Part shown: in pieces, positions 33,696 through 40,698 of the stretch
Layout: every line of letters begins with the position of its first letter
Numbering within the stretch: the stretch's first letter is position 1
NCBI RefSeq assembly: GCF_000721105.1
Contig: NZ_JOEV01000057.1
Location: 1 to 40,698 of the forward strand
From: Streptomyces cellulosae
GTDB taxonomy: Bacteria; Actinomycetota; Actinomycetes; Streptomycetales; Streptomycetaceae
DNA length: 40,698 nt
Reading direction: 5' to 3'
The notes under the pieces: model-generated
Seen by the model: the letters and a program-made list of their open reading frames with translations, nothing else
The model's database searches: none
What the model was told of the DNA's origin: nothing
Translations under genes and position numbers: made by a program

Positions 33696-34878
33696 GCCCG
33701 CCACCGTATCGGTCCGGTTGAGTGTCGAACGACCGGGCGTACACGAGCGTCACCAGCACCAACACCATCGGCACAAGCATCGCCCCCCGATAGGTCCAGG
33801 CATCCCCCAACGCACCCACCAACGGCGAACCGATCAAAAAGCCCACATAGTTGAAAACATTGAGCCGCGCGACCGCCGCATCCGACGCCCCGGGAAACAG
33901 CCGCCCAGCCGCCGCGAAGGTCTGCGGCACCAGCACGCACAACCCCAGCCCCAACAAGGTGAACCCGAGCATCCCCACCCACGGTCCCGGCGCCGAGGCC
34001 ACCACCGCGAACCCCAGGGCAGCCACCACCGCCCCACCGCGCACCACCACCACGGCCCCGAACCGCCGTACCCCGAAGTCCCCGATGGCCCGCCCCAGCA
34101 GCGTGGTCACCATGTACACGTTGTACGGCACCGTCGCCAGCTGCTCCGAACTCCCCAGCACGTCCTGCAGATACTTCGCACTCCAGTTGGAGACGGTCGA
34201 GTCCCCGATGTACGCGAAGGACATCACCAGACAGAGCGGCAACAACAGCTTGAAGACGATGCCCGCGGCTTCCCCCGTCGCCGCCTCACCCGCCACACCG
34301 CCCGCAGCGCCCGTGCCTGCATCCCCGTCGACGTACCACCGACTCCCCACCAGCGCCGCCGGCAACAGCACGATGACCACCGGCAGATACGACACCCACA
34401 ACGCCAGATGCCAGTGCGCCCCCACCCACGCGAGCGAGGCCCCCAAGATCCCGCCCAGGCTGTACACGGCATGGAAACTCAACATGATGCTGCGCCCGTA
34501 CGACCGCTGCAGACTCACCCCGAGCATGTTCATCGAGGCGTCCAGCGCCCCCACGGCCAGCCCGAACGCGGCGAGCGAGACACCCAGCACGACCAGGGAC
34601 TCCCCCGCCCCCACCCCGAGCAGCGCCAGGAGCACCACGGGCTGGGACCACCGCAGCACCCGGCTGGGCGGTATGCGCTTCACCAACTGCTCGGTGCTCA
34701 CGCTCCCGGCCCCGGCGAGGATCGGCACGGCCGCGAGAAACACGGGCAGCAGTGCGTCGGAGACGCCGTACCGGTCCTGGATGGCGGGGATCCTCGTCAC
34801 CAGCAGGGCGAAGGCGACACCCTGCGCGAAGAAGCTCAACGCCAGCGAGGCCCTGCCGCGCCGCAGCACATCAGTCAT
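33646..34878 (-). CDS. MFS transporter
   Basis: A 410-residue major facilitator with 12 predicted membrane segments, starting MTDVLRRGRASLALSFFAQGVAFALLVTRIPAIQDRYG. It carries LDASMNMLGVSLQRSYGRSIMLSFHAVYSLGGILGA in the first half and a hydrophilic central loop (about 190-205). The pattern is of the FucP/YbjJ-like group. Substrate unknown. It overlaps acuC by 50 bp at the 3' end, so the two are probably one operon. No regulator is adjacent. Confidence 0.9.
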   Translation of the reverse strand: MTDVLRRGRASLALSFFAQGVAFALLVTRIPAIQDRYGVSDALLPVFLAAVPILAGAGSVSTEQLVKRIPPSRVLRWSQPVVLLALLGVGAGESLVVLGVSLAAFGLAVGALDASMNMLGVSLQRSYGRSIMLSFHAVYSLGGILGASLAWVGAHWHLALWVSYLPVVIVLLPAALVGSRWYVDGDAGTGAAGGVAGEAATGEAAGIVFKLLLPLCLVMSFAYIGDSTVSNWSAKYLQDVLGSSEQLATVPYNVYMVTTLLGRAIGDFGVRRFGAVVVVRGGAVVAALGFAVVASAPGPWVGMLGFTLLGLGLCVLVPQTFAAAGRLFPGASDAAVARLNVFNYVGFLIGSPLVGALGDAWTYRGAMLVPMVLVLVTLVYARSFDTQPDRYGGGHERPHTADVGRGSNGL

Positions 34879-34952
34879 GGCGGCGAGCGTAGGGCCCCGG
34901 CGTACTCGTGGGTAGATCCAGCCAAAGATGAATTTCTCTCAGCTTTACCTCG

Positions 34953-35678
34953 TCACTCGGCGCCGGCGACTCCAACAGCCGCAGAACCGGCACCCCAACG
35001 CCCGTGCACCTGTCCCCGCTCCCGCTCCCGCTCCTGGTCGCCGCACTTCAGCTCCGCCTCCAGCATGGCCGCCATCGGCCCGGCCGCAAGCGCCCCGCTG
35101 ACGAGGAATCCCAGAGCCATGGCGACGATCATGATGACGGTCCCGAGCCAGACCATCGTGTCCACCGGAAGTGTGTACGCCCCCACAACCCGCACCACGC
35201 ACTCACCGAGCAGCACCACACCCCACACCACGGAGAAGACCCGCTCGAAGCGCCGAAAGGCAGCGGACCCGTCCAGCAGTCGCGCCCACGCGGCCTCCCG
35301 CCGTTCGTCCCCCTTCACCAGCCACGGCTTCATACCGGCGGTCATCACCGGCCTGCCCATCGCCACGGACACGAGGATGCCGATCCCCACCACACTGCTG
35401 ACCCCGCTGTCCTTGGCGAGCATCAGCCGCGGATCCCCGGCGACGAACCCGAGCAGCACCCCCGCCACGTTCACGAACAGAATGAGCGCGGCGAGCCCGT
35501 TGACCGTCCGGTCCTTCACCACGCTCCACCCGGTCCGCACGGCCGGCAGGACACTGCTCCACCCGAGCGCGGCGACCGTGCTCATACCGAACCCGTCCCG
35601 GAACAGGTAGTACGACCCGACCGGCACGGCCACGTCCATGAGGAGCGGAACCAGGGCGTCTTTCTTCGTCTTCGTCAT
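34953..35678 (-). CDS. VC0807-type integral membrane protein
   Basis: A 241-residue protein with about six hydrophobic segments (for example VAVPVGSYYLFRDGFGMSTVAALGW, LAALILFVNVAGVLLGFV, VVGIGILVSVAMG, VWLGTVIMIVAMALGFLVSG). It matches the family named after Vibrio VC0807 by overall pattern. The C-terminal tail is charged (QERERERGQVHGRW). Function unknown. ATG 35678 (MTKTKKDALVPLLMDVAVP) has TGAGGG just upstream; the open frame continues further but without a start signal. Confidence 0.8.
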   Translation of the reverse strand: MTKTKKDALVPLLMDVAVPVGSYYLFRDGFGMSTVAALGWSSVLPAVRTGWSVVKDRTVNGLAALILFVNVAGVLLGFVAGDPRLMLAKDSGVSSVVGIGILVSVAMGRPVMTAGMKPWLVKGDERREAAWARLLDGSAAFRRFERVFSVVWGVVLLGECVVRVVGAYTLPVDTMVWLGTVIMIVAMALGFLVSGALAAGPMAAMLEAELKCGDQERERERGQVHGRWGAGSAAVGVAGAE

Positions 35679-35747
35679 GCCCTCAGCTTCGCGGGCAGCC
35701 CCTGGAGGCCGGTAGAAACGATCGTCCCGACCTCGGCATGACAAATG

Positions 35748-36392
35748 TCAGACCAGCAGGTCAACCAACTCCCCCATGTCCGAGAAGAGTTGAGTGGCAC
35801 CCGTAAGCCTGTCGCCAGGTGTCATGGCGGTGAATCCGTACACGTCCATCCCGGCCGCCACAGCCGCCCGCACCCCCAGGGGACTGTCTTCGACCACCAC
35901 GCACCGCGCCGGATCGACGCCCATCCGCTCGGCGGCGTGCAGGAACAGATCCGGCGCCGGCTTCCCTCGCCCCACGTCCTGCGAGCTGAAGATCCGCCCG
36001 TCGTCGAACCACCGGTCCAGCCCGGTCTTGCGATGCCCCACCCGGATCCGCTCATGACTCCCGGAGGACGCCACGCAGTACGGCACCCCGTCCGCGGCCA
36101 ACTTCTCCAGCACCCCCACGGCCCCCGCCACCGGTTCCAACTCCCGCTCGAACGCGGCGAACACCCGCCGATGGAAAACATCGTCGAAGTCCTCCGGCAA
36201 CCGCCGCCCGGTGCGCTCCTCCACCAGATCGTGTACGCGGTGCATGGCGGCCCCCATGTAGTCGCGCAGGGAGCCCTCGTACGAGGTCGGATGCCCGAGC
36301 TCGGTCAGATAGCCGGCCAGGAGCCTGTTGGAGAGGGGCTCACTGTCGACCAGCACACCGTCGTTGTCGAAGATGACAAGGTCATAGCGCAT
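35748..36392 (-). CDS. HAD-family hydrolase (beta-phosphoglucomutase/phosphatase-like)
   Basis: A 214-residue HAD superfamily IA hydrolase. Motif I is VIFDNDGVLVDSEPLS (Asp9, Asp11), motif II is the Ser in VASSGSHE, the Lys is in VGRGKPAPDLF, and motif IV is CVVVEDSPLGVRAA. It likely dephosphorylates a small sugar or metabolite phosphate. ATG 36392 begins MRYDLVIFDNDG. An insertion-sequence remnant ends about 20 bp upstream, and the transposase C-terminal frame runs into this gene without a stop. The native promoter may thus have been displaced. Confidence 0.92.
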   Translation of the reverse strand: MRYDLVIFDNDGVLVDSEPLSNRLLAGYLTELGHPTSYEGSLRDYMGAAMHRVHDLVEERTGRRLPEDFDDVFHRRVFAAFERELEPVAGAVGVLEKLAADGVPYCVASSGSHERIRVGHRKTGLDRWFDDGRIFSSQDVGRGKPAPDLFLHAAERMGVDPARCVVVEDSPLGVRAAVAAGMDVYGFTAMTPGDRLTGATQLFSDMGELVDLLV

Positions 36393-36395
36393 ACC

Positions 36396-37633
36396 AAGGA
36401 CCCTAACTTGATCTTTAACCTGTGCGGCGTGGTCGTGGGGTGGTGACGTCTTCGTTCGCTGTTTCGCAGGTTGTGTCTTGCGGGGTGTTTGCACGTCGTG
36501 GGGGGGGGGGGTGGGTCGGGTGTTCTCTCTGCCTGGTGGTCGTCCGGGGCCGGGGCGGGAGGGTTTCGGTGCTTGGGCCGGGCAGGTGGCCGTGGGGCGG
36601 ATGTGCCGGAAGTCGCGGCGGACTCGGGCGGGGGTGAGCCTGTCCGGCGGGGTCGGTCTCTCCCAGGGCCGCCGCAGGTCGGCCGCCAGCGGTCGGGCGA
36701 GCCGCAGTTGGTGTAGGCGGCGAGGATCAGCCAGGTCCATCGGTCGGCTGCTTCGGGGGTGCGGATCTTCGGGGAGTTCCAGCCGAGGGTCTGTTTGAAG
36801 AGGCGGAAGGTGTGCTCGATGTCGAAGCGTCGCAGGTATGCCTGCCAGAGACGGTCGGCGTCTGCCGCAGTGGCGTCGGTGCCTGACCACCACAGCCAGA
36901 CCGGCTTGGGTGTTGCTCCGCCGGGCAGGTGGTCGATGTCCAGGCGGATCACCGTCCCTTCGACGATGGGGAGAGTGCCGTCGGCCGCTGCCCAGGAGGA
37001 GCGGTGGGTCAGTTTGGGGTGCAGCCGGTCCCAGGAGCGGGCTCTGGAGGTGCCGTAGAGGCGGGTGTCGGTGACGGTCTCGGTGTCGGGGGTGCCCCAG
37101 GTGTCGGGCTGTCCGAAGACGAACTTGCCTCCGTGCCGGGGCGGTCGGCCTTGGGTGTGCGGCAGCCGGGGCGGGCCAGCCCTGCGCAGGACGCGGTCGG
37201 ATCGCATCCTGGCCAGCACCTGGACCGGCAGGTCTTTGAGGAGGAAGCCGAGGCGGGGCGCGTCGTATCCGGCGTCCGCGACGATGAGGATGTCGGGATC
37301 ACCGGTCTGCCCCTGCCCGGCCGTGATCAGTCGCTGAAGCAGATCGCGCAGTTGGCGGGCGGTGACGGTGGCGGTGTCGTCGCCGGGCGTCAGACGCACG
37401 GCGTCCAGGGGCGCGGTCCACGAACTGCGGCCCGGCTCGAGCGCGCAGATGATCGAGTAGGGCCAGCCGGGGACTGGGATGTGCTGGTCCTTGCCTCGGC
37501 CGTAGGTGTGGCACAGGATCCGTTCCGGTGAGGTGTGGGCGTCGGGCCGCAGCCAGCAGGTGATGTCGATGGCCAGGACCAGCCGGCCGTCGGCAGCCCG
37601 CAGCAGTGGCACTTCGGCCAGTGCCCGCCGTGT
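36396..37633 (-). pseudogene. Truncated, frameshifted DDE transposase (IS701/IS4-like group)
   Basis: A transposase lacking its N-terminal approximately 90 residues. The remaining part keeps the catalytic acids: the Asp in LAIDITCWLRPDA, the Asp in IVADAGYDAPR, and the Glu in FDIEHTFRLFKQTLGW. A one-base deletion near 36709-36711 shifts the frame after LAAYT. The true continuation (QLRLARPLAADLRRPWERP...) is in another frame and runs, without a stop, into the HAD gene. A run of 12 G at 36500-36511 lies in this tail. The 5' part ends abruptly at about 37630, where a different transposase begins on the other strand. Non-functional. Confidence 0.85.
36500..36511. repeat. 12-G homopolymer
   Basis: Uninterrupted G12 inside the transposase remnant. 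It could be unstable in the cell or a sequencing or assembly ambiguity. Confidence 0.9.
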
Positions 37634-37926
37634 GGGACAACCTCAACGTCCACAAGGACCGCCGACTGCGGGAGTTCATCGACACCCACGACTGGATCAC
37701 CTGCTACTTCCTGCCGGCCTACGCACCGGACCTCAACCCCGTCGAGGGCATCTGGTCCCTGCTGCGGCGCAGCAGCCAGGTCAACACCGCCTTCACCGAC
37801 CCCGATCACCTCATCAGCACGCTCCGACACGGCCTCCGCCAGATCCAGTACCGCAGCAACCTCATCAACGGATGCCTCGCCGAAACCGGCCTCGCCTTGA
37901 CGACATCACGGCGACAACGTCAGTAA
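37620..37926 (+). pseudogene. IS630-family transposase, C-terminal fragment
   Basis: About 100 residues of a DDE_3-type transposase. VWDNLNVHKDRRLREFI carries the second catalytic Asp, and FLPAYAPDLNPVEGIWSLLRR the catalytic Glu. It ends at TAA 37926. The first 200 or so residues, including the first Asp, are missing. The 5' boundary (about 37620-37636) is fused to the minus-strand transposase remnant. Confidence 0.85.
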
Positions 37927-38516
37927 CCTGACCATGCGGCAGATCGGCCCGCTTTTCGGGGTCGCACTCCGCCGCCCACCGGGTCATCGACACCCTCGGA
38001 CCACTGCTCGCGCTGGCACCAGTGCGCCACCGGCCGAAAGAGCAGGTTGCGATTGTCGACGGCACGCTGATCCCGACCCGGGATCACTGCCTCGCGGCAC
38101 CGAGCAAGAACTATCGGTATTCGGCGAACCTGCACGTCGCGATCGACGCGAACACCCGCCTGGTCATCGCCCTGGGCGATCCGCAACCCGGCAACCGTAA
38201 CGACACCATCGTCCACCGCACCAGCGGTATTGACCAGCCGTTGGCCGGCCGCGACGTGATGGCCGACGCTGCCTACCGCAGCAACCGCGAGGTGTTCATC
38301 CCATACCGCAAACCCCGCGACGGCAGCGAACTCCCCGCCTGGAAACGGGACTACAACGCCTGGCACCGCAACGTCCGCGCCCGCGTCGAACACTGCTTGG
38401 TCCGGCTCAAGACCTACAAAATCCTGCGCGACTGCCGCCGCGCCGGCCGCACCCTCAAGGTCACCGCAGCAGGGATCGCCCATCTGCACAACATCGCTCT
38501 GGCCGGATCGACATAG
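37922..38516 (+). pseudogene. IS5-family transposase remnant, frameshifted
   Basis: DDE_Tnp_4-type transposase lacking the N-terminus. Coding begins as NLTMRQIGPLFG, then a 2-bp deletion (or 1-bp insertion) near 37958-37964 moves to the frame SHSAAHRVIDTLGPLL. It continues intact through AIVDGTLIPT (first Asp), MADAAYRSNREV (second Asp) and RARVEHCLVRLKTYKILRD (Glu), to a stop at 38516. It directly abuts the IS630 fragment. A second, more degraded copy of its 3' end is at 40376-40545. Confidence 0.85.
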
Positions 38517-38673
38517 CTGAAGTAGACAGGGTGTGGTCACCATGTAACCAGCCGCTGTTTTCTATGCGCCCTGGCGCAAGCGCTGTGCGCCGCAGCGAAA
38601 GGCCGCGCGCGTCCCGACCGCGATCGTTGACCGGGCACGGGTAGGCGCGGATTTCGCAAGGAGTGATTGACTC

Positions 38674-39417
38674 GTGATCGAGAAGATTCTGTCGGGCAAG
38701 GTGGCGCTGGTGACCGGGGGCAGCCGGGGGATCGGCGCGGCGACGGCCCGGCGGCTGGCTACGCTGGGCGCGGACGTGGTCATCACCTATGTCGGGCAGG
38801 CGGAGAAGGCAAAGACGGTAGTCGAGGAACTGCGGTCGCAGGGCGTGCGCGCCGAGGACATACAGGCCGACCAGGCCGACCGCGCCCAGGTGACGGCCAT
38901 GGTGGACGCGGTCGCTGAGAAGTTCGGTCGGATCGACATCCTGGTCAACAGCGCCGGCGTCTTCTGGCCCGGGGAGATCACCGACGCCGTACGCGATCAG
39001 CAGCTCGCGATCAACCTGACCGGTGTCGCCGACACGACCTACCGGGCCGTGCGGCACATGCCCGAGGGCAGCCGGATCGTAAACCTGTCGTCCGCCCTCG
39101 CCAGCAAGACCTTCGCAGCCGGCATGTCCGACTACGCGGCGACCAAGGCTGCAGTCACGGCATACACCCGCGGGTGGGCCCAGGATTTCGCCGCGCGCGG
39201 GATCAACGTGAACGTGATCGAGTGCGGCATCATCGACACCGACATGGCCATGCCGAAGGATTCCGAGGGCGGCCAGTTCATGCTTCAGGCGGTTATCCCG
39301 ATGCACCGGTACGCCGAGGCCGACGAGGTCGCCGGTGTGGTGGCATTCCTGGCCGGGCCGGACGCTGCGTACATCACCGGCAGCACCCTTCGTGTCGACG
39401 GCGGCGCCCTCGCCTGA
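38674..39417 (+). CDS. SDR-family oxidoreductase (FabG-like)
   Basis: A 247-residue classical SDR. TGGSRGIG at 14-21, DILVNSAG, the catalytic Ser near 140 (NLSSALAS), Tyr154 and Lys158 (SDYAATKAA), and the C-terminal YITGSTLRVDGGALA are all typical of FabG-like enzymes that take NAD(P)H. Substrate not known. GTG 38674 has AAGGAG 10 bp upstream. Convergent with the AraC-type gene, whose stop is 8 bp away, without a hairpin. Both genes lie between two same-direction IS5-type transposase remnants, suggesting recent acquisition. Confidence 0.92.
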   Translation: MIEKILSGKVALVTGGSRGIGAATARRLATLGADVVITYVGQAEKAKTVVEELRSQGVRAEDIQADQADRAQVTAMVDAVAEKFGRIDILVNSAGVFWPGEITDAVRDQQLAINLTGVADTTYRAVRHMPEGSRIVNLSSALASKTFAAGMSDYAATKAAVTAYTRGWAQDFAARGINVNVIECGIIDTDMAMPKDSEGGQFMLQAVIPMHRYAEADEVAGVVAFLAGPDAAYITGSTLRVDGGALA

Positions 39418-39425
39418 GGCCTGGC

Positions 39426-40364
39426 TCAGCACTCACCGCGGCCGTCGCCGCGGGTCTCGCGGGGCGTGACGCCGAACTCGCGGCGGTAGGCGGTGGCGAA
39501 CGACGCGTGGCTGGCGAACCCGGACGCGTGCGCGATCTGCGCGATCGACCGGTTGTCCCAGGTTGAACTGGCCAAACGGGTCCGGGCCAGCCTCAGACGC
39601 TCCGAGCGGATCAGGTCGCGGGAGGTGGTGCCCGCGGCCTGTAGCACGTCTTGCAGATATCGCGACGACCAACCCAGGCCCCGGGCGATGCCGGCGATGG
39701 AGAGGTCGGGGTCGGCAGCGTGACGGCGGACGTACTGCCTCACCTGCGCCTCGACCTCTCTTCGCTGGGCGGCCGGCGCCGAGTCGCTGGCGCCTTCAGC
39801 AGCCAGGCAGAGCAGGTCGAGCAACTGGTCGCATGCGATGTCGAAGGTTGCCTCGGAAAAGTGTTCCCGCTCCTGTTGGAGGGTGAGCACCGTCTGCCGG
39901 ATCAGCCGGCCGAGCCCCACGGTGCCGTCGAAGACTTGCGGATCCCGGGCCGCGGCGGGATTACGGCGGTAAATCGCCTCACCAGGGACGATCAGCGCGA
40001 CCGACTGAAATTCCTCGCCGTGGGTGAAGGTCAACGGGCGGTCCACGTCGCACAGCGCGAGAGTGCCCGGCCGGATCTCGCCCGCGGCCGCGGCCTGCTC
40101 CACCTGGGCGCTCCCGGCGGTCGGCACCAGTAGCTCGAACGCTCCGCGCGGGTCTGTCCGAATGTGCCGCCGCTCCCGCACGAACTCCTCGCGGACGTTA
40201 CCGCAGAGCGCGATGCCGTACGACCGTGACCGCTGCCACTCCAGCCGACCCGCCCACGGGCCGGCATCGGTAAGGGTGACCCGGCTCTCGCCGTGCAAGT
40301 CGATGAACGCTTCCTGCCAGGCTCTGGGCGTCGGTATCAGACCATGCTCGTTCCAGCGATACAT
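39426..40364 (-). CDS. AraC-family transcriptional regulator
   Basis: A 312-residue regulator. The C-terminal about 100 residues form the double-HTH AraC domain (IAGIARGLGWSSRYLQDVLQAAGTTSRDLIRSERL, IAQIAHASGFASHASFATAYRREFG). The N-terminal part (about 35-175) is the cupin-like AraC-binding domain type. It probably controls the neighbouring SDR, a common arrangement for small-molecule detoxification pairs, but this is inferred. ATG 40364. Only 11 bp upstream lies the IS5-type remnant, so any native promoter is short or lost. CATACT 8 bp before the ATG could be a -10 element of a leaderless transcript. Confidence 0.9.
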   Translation of the reverse strand: MYRWNEHGLIPTPRAWQEAFIDLHGESRVTLTDAGPWAGRLEWQRSRSYGIALCGNVREEFVRERRHIRTDPRGAFELLVPTAGSAQVEQAAAAGEIRPGTLALCDVDRPLTFTHGEEFQSVALIVPGEAIYRRNPAAARDPQVFDGTVGLGRLIRQTVLTLQQEREHFSEATFDIACDQLLDLLCLAAEGASDSAPAAQRREVEAQVRQYVRRHAADPDLSIAGIARGLGWSSRYLQDVLQAAGTTSRDLIRSERLRLARTRLASSTWDNRSIAQIAHASGFASHASFATAYRREFGVTPRETRGDGRGEC

Positions 40365-40375
40365 CCCTGTACAGT

Positions 40376-40545
40376 ATGCCGATCCCGTCGAGACGGGTGA
40401 GGAGCGCCGGGTCGAACAGGACTACAACGCCGGACACCACGAAATCCGCGCTCGCGACCACTGCCTGTCCTGGCTCAAGACCTACAAAATCGTGCGCGAC
40501 TACGATCGTCCATCTGCACAACATCGCTCCGGCCCACTGAACCCC
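40376..40545 (+). pseudogene. Second IS5-type transposase remnant (3' end)
   Basis: Closely similar to 38320-38516: gactacaacgcc, tggctcaagacctacaaaat and catctgcacaacatcgct are shared. It carries an internal deletion of about 40 bp and base changes, so the frame is broken (ending in the frame IVHLHNIAPAH). Same orientation as the first copy, so the two flank the SDR/AraC pair as direct repeats. Confidence 0.85.
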
Positions 40546-40610
40546 CGAAACGGCCACAGGCAATGCCGACATCGAGTCGCGAGACATCGCTTAGACGACC
40601 CGTGAACGCA

Positions 40611-40642
40611 GAAAACCCCGCACCTATAGGTGCGGGGTTTTC
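40611..40642 (-). terminator. rRNA operon terminator
   Basis: A perfect 32-bp palindrome: arms gaaaaccccgcacc and ggtgcggggttttc around tata. It lies 10 bp downstream of the 5S rRNA 3' end, which is the standard Streptomyces rrn terminator form with a T-run. Confidence 0.92.
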
Positions 40643-40652
40643 TCCAAAAATT

Positions 40653-40698
40653 GTTCGGCGGCGTCCTACTCTCCCACAGGGTCCCCCCTGCAGTACCA
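40653..40698 (-). rRNA. rrf: 5S rRNA, 3' end (partial, runs off the window)
   Basis: The reverse complement reads TGGTACTGCAGGGGGGACCC then ends in GGACGCCGCCGAACA, matching the 3' arm of Streptomyces 5S rRNA. The rest of the gene and the presumed 23S/16S genes lie beyond the window on the minus strand. Confidence 0.93.

Noticed and set aside
35748..36893. A single 381-residue hydrolase with a basic N-terminal domain
   Set aside because: The first 167 codons match the C-terminus of a transposase after a frameshift; the true hydrolase begins at 36392.
37506..37931. Open frames of 120-145 codons overlapping the IS630 fragment
   Set aside because: They are alternate frames of the transposase remnants and show no domain of their own.
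1..40698. CRISPR arrays, tRNA genes, riboswitches
   Set aside because: No regularly spaced palindromic repeats, no tRNA cloverleaf with CCA-type ends and no recognisable aptamer were seen. Tandem repeats present are too short and too few for a CRISPR array.

Overview
The window is high-GC actinobacterial DNA and almost certainly from a Streptomyces chromosome. The evidence is the GC-biased third codon positions, frequent GTG starts, the developmental sigma/anti-sigma pair bldN-rsbN, the rex-hemA-hemC-hemD cluster with a Rex operator, a class I lysyl-tRNA synthetase divergent from argS, and the 32-residue ribosomal protein bS22. From memory, the gene order resembles the SCO33xx region of S. 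coelicolor. I could not run a database comparison.

Layout. 1-5.9 kb: an SDR oxidoreductase coupled to a tiny membrane protein, an RtcB RNA ligase, two DUF3558-type lipoproteins and a DUF2637 membrane protein. 5.9-9.7 kb: divergent lysS and argS, each ending at a strong hairpin. 9.7-17.5 kb: an accessory-looking envelope block. It holds a secreted peptidoglycan-binding protein, two overlapping XRE-HTH/transmembrane proteins (one with an outer peptidoglycan-binding domain, one with DUF2690), a DUF4253 protein, a damaged arylamine N-acetyltransferase, a DUF574 methyltransferase, and a third XRE-HTH/transmembrane protein between two paralogous small lipoproteins. 17.5-24.2 kb: tetrapyrrole synthesis (hemB, cobA-hemD fusion, hemC, hemA) with the redox repressor rex at the head of the operon. 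24.2-28.2 kb: a glutaredoxin-like protein, a HAD-IB phosphatase, bldN and rsbN. 28.3-36.4 kb: a lipid acyltransferase, an epimerase-like SDR, bS22, the small regulator bdtA, a putative phosphatase, an acuC deacetylase, an MFS transporter, a VC0807-type membrane protein and a HAD hydrolase. 36.4-40.6 kb: insertion-sequence debris from three transposase families, then an SDR/AraC gene pair lying between two same-orientation remnants of one IS5-type transposase. The window ends in the rRNA terminator and the 3' end of a 5S rRNA gene on the minus strand.

Functional links. Rex senses NADH/NAD+ and sits directly upstream of hemA-hemC-hemD, tying haem supply to respiratory state. BldN (synthesised with an N-terminal pro-region) and RsbN form the sigma/anti-sigma switch for aerial development. 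The bdtA-like gene is, from memory, a target of the BldD regulator.

The least explained part is the 9.7-17.5 kb block. Three predicted one-component membrane regulators have cytoplasmic XRE domains and different outer domains. They sit beside a secreted peptidoglycan-binding protein and beside lipoproteins whose promoters share an exact 14-bp inverted-repeat site. This could be a cell-wall-sensing regulatory system, but that is inference. Other points of note are an N-acetyltransferase without its catalytic cysteine, a roughly 160-residue insert in HemA, a 15-bp tandem repeat of the 3' end of the bS22 gene, and the IS-flanked cargo next to the rRNA operon.
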